A program made the translations under genes and the position numbers. This document shows positions 9,205 through 17,197 of a DNA stretch of 64,000 bases, piece by piece (positions within the stretch are counted from its first letter, which is position 1; each line of letters begins with the position of its first letter). The stretch comes from an uncultured Ignavibacteriota bacterium (lineage in GTDB: Bacteria > Bacteroidota > Ignavibacteria > UBA10030 > UBA8401). The DNA is taken from assembly GCA_903884005.1 (NCBI GenBank), contig CAISDA010000064.1, positions 62,001-126,000 of the forward strand, in the 5' to 3' direction. Below the pieces are notes generated by a model, which was not told the DNA's origin, made no database searches, and saw nothing but the letters and a program-made list of their open reading frames with translations.

Positions 9205-9415
9205 TGCGGCACACTTGTTTCCCGAAGTACCGCGTGGCAGTTGCATCGGTGCATTGTAGGGCGAGTTGCTAGCTCGCCCGGTTGCCGGAAGATAGAAGTT
9301 ACGTAAGAGCGCGGTCTGTTCGCCCGCGGTGCACTTTTTTCTCGAAGTAACTCGCTGCCGTTGCATTGGCGCATTGTCGGGCGAGTTGTTAGCTCGCCCT
9401 GGCCCGGCAACGGCA
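9205..9415. repeat. Palindromic repeat, two tandem copies with 120-base period
   Basis: Two direct copies each contain CGAAGTA, a TTGCATYGGYGCATTGT block and the stem GGGCGAG...CTCGCCC. The stems lie at 9259-9279 and 9379-9399, exactly 120 bases apart. An inverted copy including the flanking GAGCGCGGTCTGTTCGCC block is found at 16890-17005. This fills most of the 9185-9454 gap. Confidence 0.7.
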
Positions 9416-9454
9416 TGAGTTACTAAGGAGATACCCATAAAGGAGAAATGTTGT

Positions 9455-10165
9455 ATGATGCGAAGAAATATCGTGATGCTGTATTTTCTGCTGTTGTGCT
9501 CGGCGCAGTGGTCGGTCGTTCTCTCGCAAGACACGGCGCGAAGCGCTCCGACGCTCCGGTTCCTCGACCAGATTGAAGCGTATGTGAGGCAGGATTCCGC
9601 CGCTCCTCCGGCGAAAGGGACGATCCTTTTTATCGGCAGCAGCATCTTCCGGCAATGGACGCATCTGCAAGAGCACATGGCTCCGCTGCCGGTGTATAAT
9701 CGGGCATTCGGAGGTTCACGCACGGCAGAGATCCTCCTGCATATGGACGACCTTGTCTTTCCGTATGCGCCGCGGATCATCGTGTATTACTGCGGCAGCA
9801 ACGATGTGAACGCCAACGTGCCGACTGCCGACATAGCAAATAATTTCACGCTCTTCGTCGAGAAGGTTCACAGCCGCCTTCCCGGCACGAAGGTCGTGTA
9901 CGTTTCCATCAACCGCGCACCGCAGAAAATTGTAAAGTGGACTGTCGTCGACTCTGTCAATGCACTCGTCCGCGACGTGTGCGAACGCTCGCCCGCACTC
10001 ACGTATATCGACGTCAATCCCGCCCTCTTCGACAGCACCGGTGCTCCGCGCATTGCGTTGTACAAAGACGATAAGCTGCACTTCAAGACCGACGAGGCCT
10101 ACCTCGGATTCACCGCCATCATTAAACCGATCCTGACCAAACTCTGGAATGCAGCGGCGCAGTAA
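9455..10165 (+). CDS. SGNH/GDSL-family hydrolase, exported
   Basis: A 236-residue exported SGNH hydrolase preceded by AGGAGA at 9441-9446; a second ATG follows immediately at 9458. The four SGNH blocks are visible: FIGSSIF with S62/S63 as the nucleophile region, FGGSRT for the oxyanion Gly, CGSNDV for the Asn, and DDKLHF with H209 of the catalytic dyad. Such enzymes are typically carbohydrate esterases or lipases; the location at the end of the carbohydrate cluster suggests deacylation of a glycan, which is inference. Confidence 0.8.
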   Translation: MMRRNIVMLYFLLLCSAQWSVVLSQDTARSAPTLRFLDQIEAYVRQDSAAPPAKGTILFIGSSIFRQWTHLQEHMAPLPVYNRAFGGSRTAEILLHMDDLVFPYAPRIIVYYCGSNDVNANVPTADIANNFTLFVEKVHSRLPGTKVVYVSINRAPQKIVKWTVVDSVNALVRDVCERSPALTYIDVNPALFDSTGAPRIALYKDDKLHFKTDEAYLGFTAIIKPILTKLWNAAAQ

Positions 10166-10226
10166 CTTCAAGAATTACCACGCTGCCGAAGCGAAATTAA
10201 TCGATGGTGTAAAATATGAAACACCT

Positions 10227-12704
10227 ATGAAAAAATCTCTGCGATTCCTGTTCCTCATTACTGCGATCATGTGCTCCCACACTGCCGTTCATTCACAGAC
10301 CGTACCGGTGACCTTCCGCGTAAATATGGGCTACCAGATTTCTTTGGGAAAGTTTGACCCGGGAACGGAATTTGTAGACGTTGCCGGAACATTTAACGGC
10401 TGGGGCTCGCCCGTCACTAAACTTGCCGATTCGGACGGCGATAAAATCTATGAGATAGTCATTAACGGATTTACGCCAAATGCCTCGGCCGATTTTAAAT
10501 TCAGGATTAACGGGCAGTGGAATGGAAGAGAGGAATTTCCTAATGGCGGTGCGAACCGAACCTATAAGGTAAAACCCGATTCCAATATTATGTATGTTTG
10601 GTATAACAATGAAGTATCTCCTTCCGGCCCGCCGAAGGCGAACTTTACAGCAAACTCACTGACGTTATTTGAAAACGGCCTGGTGTATTATTCCGACGTA
10701 TCATCGGGTGAAGTGACACGCTGGCAGTGGACCTTTGAAGGCGGAACACCCGCTTCGTCTACAGACAGGAATCCATCGGTGTTCTATCCCAAAGCAGGCA
10801 ATTATGGCGTCAGTCTTATTGTCGGCAATTCGACCCTCAGCGATACGCTTACAATGAAAAACTATGTTCTCGTTAACAAACGCGAAACCAACAGAACCTC
10901 ATGGTGGAATAACAGTGTTTTTTATGAGCTTTTTGTCCGCAGCTTTTACGACAGCGACGGCAACGGCATCGGGGATTTTAAGGGCATAACGCAGAAACTT
11001 GATTACCTCAATGACGGAAACCCCGATACGCATGACGATCTTGGCATCACCGGCATATGGCTCATGCCGATAAATCCTTCGCCAAGCTACCATGGATATG
11101 ATGTCACAAATTATCGCGATGTTAACCCGGCATACGGCACCATGAATGATGTGAAGGAATTCGTCACCCAGGCGCATAAGCGTGGTATCCGCGTAATAAT
11201 AGATTTCGTCATGAACCATAGTTCAAACAAGCATCCGTGGTTCCAGCAGTCGTCTCTGAACAACCCGTTGTACAGAAATTTTTATCGCTGGTCGGCCACG
11301 AATCCCGGCTATGCCGGTCCGCTCGGCACGGCGTGGTTCAGCAGTTCATCGGGGTATTATTACGGCGTATTCGGTTCCGGCATGCCGGACCTGAATTATG
11401 AAACACAGGCTCTCAAGGACAGCATGTTTACCGCAGCAGATTTCTGGCTTAAGGATGTGGGAATTGACGGCTTCCGCCTGGATGCGGCGATGTATATTAT
11501 GGAAACAGGTCAGCAGGGTGTAAACACACAGGCTACGTTTGATTTCTGGAATGAATTCAACCAGCATATCAAGCAGACCAAACCGGATGCATTTACCGTC
11601 GGCGAAGCATGGACCAACAGCGAGACAGTGCTTAATTATGTTACCAATAACAGGCTCGACTATTGTTTTGAATTTGATCTGGCCTCCTCAATTGTGAATG
11701 CCGTCAACACCGGAGATGCGAGTGGGTTATCGGCCCAGATACAGAAAGTCTGCAACATCTATCCATTCCTTCAATACGGGACGTTTCTTACAAATCACGA
11801 TCAGAACCGGGTAATGAGTTCATTGAATAGTCTGGATAAAGCAAAGGCCGCTGCTTCACTCTATCTTACCTTCCCGGGCATACCGTATGTCTATTATGGA
11901 GAGGAACTGGGAATGCTGGGAGCCAAACCTGATGAACAAATACGCACACCTATGCAGTGGACGGGTGCTGCCAATGCCGGCTTTACGACGGCAGTACCAT
12001 GGGAGGCGCCTAACAGCAGCTACACTTCAGTCAATGTTGCAGGAGAGCAGACATCCCCGTCGTCAATGCTCAACTGGTATAAAAAACTGATTGGCATTAG
12101 GAATCAGGTGGCTGCACTCCGCCTGGGCGAATACGAAGGCCTTACCTGTACGGGTGCTCCCGTGATGGCATATATGAGGCATTACCAGGGTCAATCTGTT
12201 CTGGTGGTTGTCAATACGGCCTCCGCCGCACAGCCCGCTCTCACGCTTACACTGCATGGAAATGTTGTAAAAGCCGGGACGTATAACGTAACCGATCTGC
12301 TTACTGCATCCAGCCCTGCATCGATCACCGTGGGTACTTCATTGAATATAAAAAATATTTCCGTCGGAGCGTACGGCACACTTATCTACTCGTTTGCAGA
12401 CGGCTCAGGGACGGCTGTTGCTGAAAGAGCGAATGTTCCAAAGGAGTATGCATTACGTCAGAACTACCCGAATCCTTTTAACCCGTCAACGACAATCCGT
12501 TATTCACTTGCCAGGCAGTCACACGTTGAACTTACGGTATTCGACATGCTGGGCCGCGAAGTCTCTACCCTGGTAAGTGCAGAGCAGAGTGCAGGGGAGT
12601 ATCACGTTCAGATCGACGGTTCAACGATCCCGAGCGGAGTGTATATTTATACAATGAAGGCTGGAGATTTCAGGGAGAGTAAAAAGTTTTTGCTGCTAAA
12701 ATAA
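10227..12704 (+). CDS. Secreted GH13 alpha-amylase with PKD and type IX sorting domain
   Basis: An 825-residue multidomain enzyme. I chose ATG 10227, which begins a signal peptide ending near HSQ; the frame is open 78 bases upstream without a signal. Order: an E-set/CBM-like module (VTFRVNMGYQISLGKF, VAGTFNGWG) at 25-130, a PKD-type domain at about 140-220, GH13 barrel with DFVMNHSSN, nucleophile D419 in GFRLDA, acid/base E460 in VGEAW and D525 in TNHDQNR, a C-terminal beta domain, and a sorting domain (LRQNYPNPFNPSTTIRYSL). It should hydrolyse alpha-1,4-glucans at the cell surface. Codon choice is less GC-rich than that of its neighbours (about 50% against about 60% GC in sampled lines), which hints at a different origin. 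Confidence 0.9.
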   Translation: MKKSLRFLFLITAIMCSHTAVHSQTVPVTFRVNMGYQISLGKFDPGTEFVDVAGTFNGWGSPVTKLADSDGDKIYEIVINGFTPNASADFKFRINGQWNGREEFPNGGANRTYKVKPDSNIMYVWYNNEVSPSGPPKANFTANSLTLFENGLVYYSDVSSGEVTRWQWTFEGGTPASSTDRNPSVFYPKAGNYGVSLIVGNSTLSDTLTMKNYVLVNKRETNRTSWWNNSVFYELFVRSFYDSDGNGIGDFKGITQKLDYLNDGNPDTHDDLGITGIWLMPINPSPSYHGYDVTNYRDVNPAYGTMNDVKEFVTQAHKRGIRVIIDFVMNHSSNKHPWFQQSSLNNPLYRNFYRWSATNPGYAGPLGTAWFSSSSGYYYGVFGSGMPDLNYETQALKDSMFTAADFWLKDVGIDGFRLDAAMYIMETGQQGVNTQATFDFWNEFNQHIKQTKPDAFTVGEAWTNSETVLNYVTNNRLDYCFEFDLASSIVNAVNTGDASGLSAQIQKVCNIYPFLQYGTFLTNHDQNRVMSSLNSLDKAKAAASLYLTFPGIPYVYYGEELGMLGAKPDEQIRTPMQWTGAANAGFTTAVPWEAPNSSYTSVNVAGEQTSPSSMLNWYKKLIGIRNQVAALRLGEYEGLTCTGAPVMAYMRHYQGQSVLVVVNTASAAQPALTLTLHGNVVKAGTYNVTDLLTASSPASITVGTSLNIKNISVGAYGTLIYSFADGSGTAVAERANVPKEYALRQNYPNPFNPSTTIRYSLARQSHVELTVFDMLGREVSTLVSAEQSAGEYHVQIDGSTIPSGVYIYTMKAGDFRESKKFLLLK

Positions 12705-12772
12705 TCGCATACGTAGAATTTATTTCGGGCGCGTGTTCGTCGCCATTCAGTCAATGATCAGAGGAGTTGTCT

Positions 12773-15160
12773 ATGAGATCTGTTTCCGGTTTGCTCTTGT
12801 TGAGCGCTCTCTCCTTCACGACCGTTCCGGGGGAAACGCACTATAAGCTGCCCCCGAAGGAAGTGGTCGACATTCTCGATGCGCCGCCGACGCCGCGGGT
12901 CATTGTGAGCCCGGCAAAAAACGCCATGCTGCTCGTCGAGTATCGGCCCAATCCGTCGCTCGAATTCATTGCGCAGCCGATCCTCCGCATCGGGGGGATA
13001 CGCATTTCGCCGAGACTCTCGGCACAGCAGCGCATCACCCAATATACCGGCATTACCATAAAAAATCTTGTTACGCAGAAGGAAGTCCGTGTGCAGCTTC
13101 CGCCGGGATCGAATATCGGCGTGCCGGTCTGGTCGTTCGACGGCACGAAGGCGGCGTTCACGCGCGATGTGAAGGATGGCGTCGAATTGTGGATCGCCGA
13201 CGCGGCGACAGGGAAGGCGCATGCGCTCCCGGGCGTTCGCGTCAATGACGTGATTGATGCGCCGTTCGAGTGGATGAGCGACAACGCGACGCTGCTCGTC
13301 CGCTTGATCGCCTCCAAGCGTGGAAAGGCGCCCGACGCGCCTGTGGTGCCGAGCGGACCGAATGTGGAAGAGACCTATGGCAAAGTGTCGAAGACTGCGA
13401 CGTATCAGGATCTGCTCAAGTCGCCGTACGACGAGCAGCTGTTCGAGTACTACGCTGTTTCGCAGCTCGCTCGCGTGAACAGCATGACAGGCCGCATCAC
13501 GCCGATCGGCTCTCCGGGCATGTTCATGTCCGCCGAATTTTCCCCGGACGGCCGTTCACTGCTTGTGACAACACTTGCGCGTCCATTTTCCTATCGTGTG
13601 ACGTACGAGGATTTTGCCCGCTCGATCGAGGTGTGGGATGCGAAGGGAACGCTCGTGAAGACGATCGCACAATTTCCCGTGACGGATGAAGTGCCGACGC
13701 AGGGCGTGTACACCGGCCCGAGGGATGTGCAATGGCAGCCGTTATACGATGCGAAGCTTGTCTGGGTCGAGGCCCTCGACGGCGGCGATCCGATGAAGAA
13801 AGTCCCGTTCCGCGAAAAAATTATGACGCTGCAGGCGCCGTTTTCTTCGCAGCCGGCCGAACTGATGAAACTCCAGCACCGATTCTCGGAGTTCCGGTGG
13901 TTCCCCGAGAAGGACAAGGCGCTCATCACGGAATACGACCGGGACCGCAGGTGGAGAACAACGTCCCTTCGTTCGATGTCCGACAGCGTACAAAAAAAAG
14001 TGCTCTTCGATCTGAGCGTGAACGACGCGTATAAGGATCCGGGCACGCCCATTCTCCAGACGGATAAAAACGGAACGACTACGCTGCTCAAGGACGGCGA
14101 CTGTATCTATCTCACAGGCAAAGGAGCGTCGGACAAGGGAGACATGCCCTTCCTCGACAAGTTAAACATTGCAACGAACGCAACACAGCGGCTCTTCCGC
14201 TCGGACGATAAAAGTCTGGATCAATTCATCTCGTTCGTCGGCGCCGATGGCGGCACGATCCTGACGCGGTATGAAAGCAAGACCACGCCTCCGAATTATT
14301 TCCTCGTGAACCTGAAGAATAACGCAAGGACCGAACTGACGAAGTTCACGGATCCCGCCCCGCGTATGACAGGCATGAGAAAGGAACTCATCACCTACAA
14401 ACGGCCCGATGGCGTTCCGCTCTCCGGTACGCTCTATCTTCCTCCCGGCTACAGGGATGGCACCCGGCTGCCGCTTATCATGTGGGCCTACCCGCTTGAA
14501 TACTCCGATGCCGGCACTGCCGGACAGGTCCGCGGTTCCACCAATACATTCACGTTTTTCCGGGGCGCCTCGCCTCTCTTTTATGTCACACAGGGATACG
14601 CCGTGCTCATGGATGCCACGATGCCGGTCGTCGGGGATCCGGAAACAATGAACGATACGTTCATCGAACAGATCGTCGCCGCGGCAAAAGCCGCCATCGA
14701 CACACTGGACGCCATGGGCGTGATCGACCGGCGCCGGGTTGCCGTGAGCGGCCACAGTTACGGCGCGTTCATGACGGCGAACCTGCTGGCCCATTCGGAC
14801 CTCTTCGCCGCGGGCATTGCGCGAAGCGGCGCCTACAACCGCACACTGACGCCGTTCGGATTCCAAAGCGAACGCCGGTCGTTCTGGGAAGCAACGGACG
14901 TCTATATGAACGTCTCACCGTTCACCTTCGCCCACAAGATCAAGAAACCTCTCCTCATGTTCCATGGGGAAGCGGATAATAACACCGGGACGTTCCCGAT
15001 CCAGTCCGAACGGCTCTTCAACGCTATCAAGGGGAACGGCGGAACGGCGCGCCTGGTCATGCTCCCCTTTGAAGCGCACGGCTACTCGGCGCGCGAATCC
15101 GTGCTCGATGTGCTCGCCGAAAGCTTCGAGTGGGCGGACAAGTACGTGAAGAATAAATGA
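12773..15160 (+). CDS. S9 family peptidase (prolyl oligopeptidase/glutamyl endopeptidase-like)
   Basis: A 795-residue exported serine peptidase. ATG 12773 is chosen because GAGGAG lies at 12761-12766 and a signal peptide (SVSGLLLLSALSFTTVPG) follows. The N-terminal two thirds are a beta-propeller; the C-terminal alpha/beta-hydrolase domain has GHSYGAF with S662, HGEADNN with D735 and FEAHGYS with H769 as the catalytic triad. The combination of LYLPPGYRDGTRLPLIMWAYP and GHSYGAF is closest, in my recognition, to the S9D group that includes plant chloroplast glutamyl endopeptidase. Cleavage after Glu would be of interest given the downstream glutamate polymer locus, but that specificity is not demonstrated. 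Confidence 0.85.
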   Translation: MRSVSGLLLLSALSFTTVPGETHYKLPPKEVVDILDAPPTPRVIVSPAKNAMLLVEYRPNPSLEFIAQPILRIGGIRISPRLSAQQRITQYTGITIKNLVTQKEVRVQLPPGSNIGVPVWSFDGTKAAFTRDVKDGVELWIADAATGKAHALPGVRVNDVIDAPFEWMSDNATLLVRLIASKRGKAPDAPVVPSGPNVEETYGKVSKTATYQDLLKSPYDEQLFEYYAVSQLARVNSMTGRITPIGSPGMFMSAEFSPDGRSLLVTTLARPFSYRVTYEDFARSIEVWDAKGTLVKTIAQFPVTDEVPTQGVYTGPRDVQWQPLYDAKLVWVEALDGGDPMKKVPFREKIMTLQAPFSSQPAELMKLQHRFSEFRWFPEKDKALITEYDRDRRWRTTSLRSMSDSVQKKVLFDLSVNDAYKDPGTPILQTDKNGTTTLLKDGDCIYLTGKGASDKGDMPFLDKLNIATNATQRLFRSDDKSLDQFISFVGADGGTILTRYESKTTPPNYFLVNLKNNARTELTKFTDPAPRMTGMRKELITYKRPDGVPLSGTLYLPPGYRDGTRLPLIMWAYPLEYSDAGTAGQVRGSTNTFTFFRGASPLFYVTQGYAVLMDATMPVVGDPETMNDTFIEQIVAAAKAAIDTLDAMGVIDRRRVAVSGHSYGAFMTANLLAHSDLFAAGIARSGAYNRTLTPFGFQSERRSFWEATDVYMNVSPFTFAHKIKKPLLMFHGEADNNTGTFPIQSERLFNAIKGNGGTARLVMLPFEAHGYSARESVLDVLAESFEWADKYVKNK

Positions 15161-15343
15161 TCTGTGGCTGGCGGCAGTGCCGCCGGTGCAGGGCGATATG
15201 CGAGGCCGTGCCGCTCACGCCCCCCCCCCAAAAAAAAATGCGCGCGGCGATGACCGTGCCGGCCGGGAACGGCGGCACGCGGGCATTATAAAAAACTTCA
15301 CACACCAAGGGCGCCGATGGAACCAATCCATCGGCGTTCGCGT
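15161..15343. other. Intergenic stretch with homopolymer run and hairpin
   Basis: A run of ten C followed by nine A lies at 15220-15238. Further on, CGCCGATGG pairs perfectly with CCATCGGCG (15312-15336, 7-base loop). There is no T-tract after the hairpin, so I do not call it an intrinsic terminator. Confidence 0.4.
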
Positions 15344-15378
15344 TATAATATATTGAAACATCTAAATATATGAATATG
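15344..15378 (+). promoter_or_regulatory. arsR promoter and operator-like site 1
   Basis: A TATAAT hexamer at 15344-15349 is followed by a 28-base AT-rich site (15351-15378) that overlaps the arsR start codon. The same 28-base site, identical at 23 positions, recurs at 15674-15701 before the reductase gene. ArsR-family repressors bind such AT-rich imperfect palindromes (core ATYTAAATAT). The assignment as operator is inferred from this duplication. Confidence 0.55.
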
Positions 15379-15657
15379 AAAACGACCGAAGACGAGATCG
15401 TCAAAATAGCAAAAGCGCTGTCCGACAAGACCCGTCTGAGGATCCTCGGCGAGATCTCGAAACGGAAGAGCATGACGTGCGGCGAGACCGAAAAAATCGC
15501 CGGGCTTGCCCAGCCCACGGTGTCGCACCACATCAAGATTCTCTGCGAGGCGGGTCTGCTGGACATGGAAAAGGACGGTCGTCACGTCATCATTTCCGTG
15601 AACAGAAAGATGCTCAATAAGTTTACCGCGATGATCGGACACTCGATCTGTACCTGA
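15370..15657 (+). CDS. ArsR/SmtB-family transcriptional regulator
   Basis: A 95-residue winged-helix protein. IAKALSDKTRLRILGEI is the ArsR helix 1-2 signature and AGLAQPTVSHHIKILCEAGLL is the recognition helix-turn-helix, followed by the wing KDGRHVIISVN. The usual metal-binding ELCVCDL motif is replaced by SMTCGETEKI, with a single Cys, so it is more likely a redox or organic-molecule sensor than a metal sensor. No Shine-Dalgarno is visible before ATG 15370; ATG 15376 in the same frame is an alternative. It probably represses itself and the downstream flavin reductase through the two matching AT-rich sites. Confidence 0.85.
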   Translation: MNMKTTEDEIVKIAKALSDKTRLRILGEISKRKSMTCGETEKIAGLAQPTVSHHIKILCEAGLLDMEKDGRHVIISVNRKMLNKFTAMIGHSICT

Positions 15658-15673
15658 ATTTTTTTGCCGTATA

Positions 15674-15701
15674 TATCGAAATATTTAAATATATGGATAT
15701 A
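15674..15701 (+). promoter_or_regulatory. Operator-like site 2 before the reductase gene
   Basis: Aligns without gaps to the site at 15351-15378 (23 of 28 identical); a TATCGATA palindrome follows directly at about 15700-15707. Placement between arsR and the reductase suggests ArsR control of the latter. Confidence 0.5.
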
Positions 15702-15768
15702 TCGATAGATGGAGACGGCCTCACAAGAGCACATTCACCACTCACACGTACATCGAAAGGGACCACCA

Positions 15769-16803
15769 ATGAAGGATCTATTATTCAGCCAGTTCACGCT
15801 CGGCCGCATCACACTGAAAAACCGCATCGTCATGGCGCCGATGACGCGCAGCCGCGCGATCAATAACACTCCCAATGCGCTCATGGCCGAGTATTACCAG
15901 CAGCGCGCCGGAGCCGGCCTGCTCATCACCGAAGGCACATCGCCATCGCCCAACGGACTCGGGTATTCGCGCATTCCCGGCCTCTATACTGCCGACCAGG
16001 CCGCCGGCTGGCGTTCGGTAACGGATGCCGTGCACGCACAGGGCGGCGCCATGTTCGTCCAACTGATGCATACCGGACGCGTCTCGCATCCGCTCAATCT
16101 CCCCGCCGGGGCGAAACTGTTTGCGCCGTCGGCCATCGGCCTCACCGGCACGATGTGGACCGACCAGGAGCAGATGCAGCCGTACCCGGTTCCCGCTGCC
16201 ATGACGTTCTCCGAGATCCAGGACACGATCGATGAATTTGTCGCAAGCGCCCGGCTGGCTGTCGAGGCCGGTTTCGACGGCGTCGAACTTCATGCCGCCA
16301 ACGGGTACTTGATCGAACAGTTCATCAATCCGTCCGCCAATCAGCGCACCGACCAATACGGCGGCTCGGCTGAAAATCGGATCCGCTTCGCGCTCGAAAT
16401 TGTGCAAAAAGCCGCCGCGGCGATCGGTGCCGACCGCATCGGCATAAGGGTTTCGCCCTACGGCGCGTCCAATGACATGGGCGCCTACGACGGCATCGAG
16501 GAGACGTACGCGCTGCTTGCCGAAAAGCTGAACGCGCTCGGCATCGTGTATATGCATGTCGTCGACCACAGCGCGATGGGGGCCCCGGCGGTGAGCCCTT
16601 CGGTAAAGGCGCTGATACGCGAAAATTTCAAGGGCACGATCATCCTCTCCGGCGGGTACGACGCCCAGAAAGCCGAACAGGACCTTCAGGATCACAAAGG
16701 CGAGCTCGTAGCGTTCGGCAGGGCCTTTATATCCAATCCGAATCTTGTGGACAAGATCGCGCAGCACGCCGCACTGAACGCTCCCGATATGAGCACGTTC
16801 TAG
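15769..16803 (+). CDS. Old yellow enzyme family NAD(P)H:flavin oxidoreductase (alkene reductase)
   Basis: A 344-residue FMN-dependent TIM-barrel enzyme. ATG 15769 follows GAAAGG; an in-frame ATG at 15709 would add an unlikely His-rich leader. Conserved elements: FTLGRITLKNRIVMAPMTRSRA at the N-terminus, the substrate-anion-binding H175-A-A-N178 motif in ELHAANGYLIEQF, and INPSANQRTDQYGGSAENRIRF typical of the NemA/OYE class. It reduces activated C=C bonds of electrophiles or nitro compounds in the cytoplasm. Linked to a preceding ArsR regulator, a common arrangement for reactive-electrophile response. Confidence 0.9.
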   Translation: MKDLLFSQFTLGRITLKNRIVMAPMTRSRAINNTPNALMAEYYQQRAGAGLLITEGTSPSPNGLGYSRIPGLYTADQAAGWRSVTDAVHAQGGAMFVQLMHTGRVSHPLNLPAGAKLFAPSAIGLTGTMWTDQEQMQPYPVPAAMTFSEIQDTIDEFVASARLAVEAGFDGVELHAANGYLIEQFINPSANQRTDQYGGSAENRIRFALEIVQKAAAAIGADRIGIRVSPYGASNDMGAYDGIEETYALLAEKLNALGIVYMHVVDHSAMGAPAVSPSVKALIRENFKGTIILSGGYDAQKAEQDLQDHKGELVAFGRAFISNPNLVDKIAQHAALNAPDMSTF

Positions 16804-16889
16804 TCGCCGGGCGAAAAAGGGTATACCGATTACGCCCTCAGCTGACGCATCTGCTATGAAAATACTCGGCGGCGTAGGTGGTGCGTGTA

Positions 16890-17005
16890 GGGCGAGCTGT
16901 TAGCGCGCCCAGGGCGAAATAACCTTTCGCGCTACAATGCGCCAATGCAACGGCCCCGAGTCACTTCGAGAAAAAAATTCGCCGTTGGCGAACAGACCGC
17001 GCTCT
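16890..17005. repeat. Palindromic repeat, inverted copy
   Basis: Stem GGGCGAG...GCGCCC at 16890-16910, then ACAATGCGCCAATGCAACGG and a block to 17005 that is the reverse complement of the 9305-9400 copy. It occupies the left part of the 16804-17197 gap. Confidence 0.65.
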
Positions 17006-17043
17006 CAACAAGCCGCCTCTTCGAATGAAGAGACGGCTTGTTG
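17006..17043. other. Strong hairpin between repeat and rmuC
   Basis: CAACAAGCCG-CCTCTTC pairs with GAAGAG-CGGCTTGTTG, a 17-pair stem with one mismatch and a 4-base loop. No T-tract follows on either strand, so terminator function is uncertain. A GCC-rich low-complexity run follows at 17058-17104. Confidence 0.5.
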
Positions 17044-17197
17044 TCGTATACAACGCAGCCTGCCGCCCCGCCGCCCGCCGCCGCCTGCCGCCGCATGCCG
17101 CCGTATGTACGTTCCCCATTCGGTTTTTCATGTTCCTTCACACGGATATTATTCCTATATTCATTAAAAATATGTATTAACATGGAGTGCATTGCAA

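Noticed and set aside
17006-17043. Intrinsic terminator
   Set aside because: Strong stem but no T-tract on either strand.
17058-17104. CRISPR-like or tandem array
   Set aside because: A GCC-rich low-complexity run without regular repeat-spacer structure.
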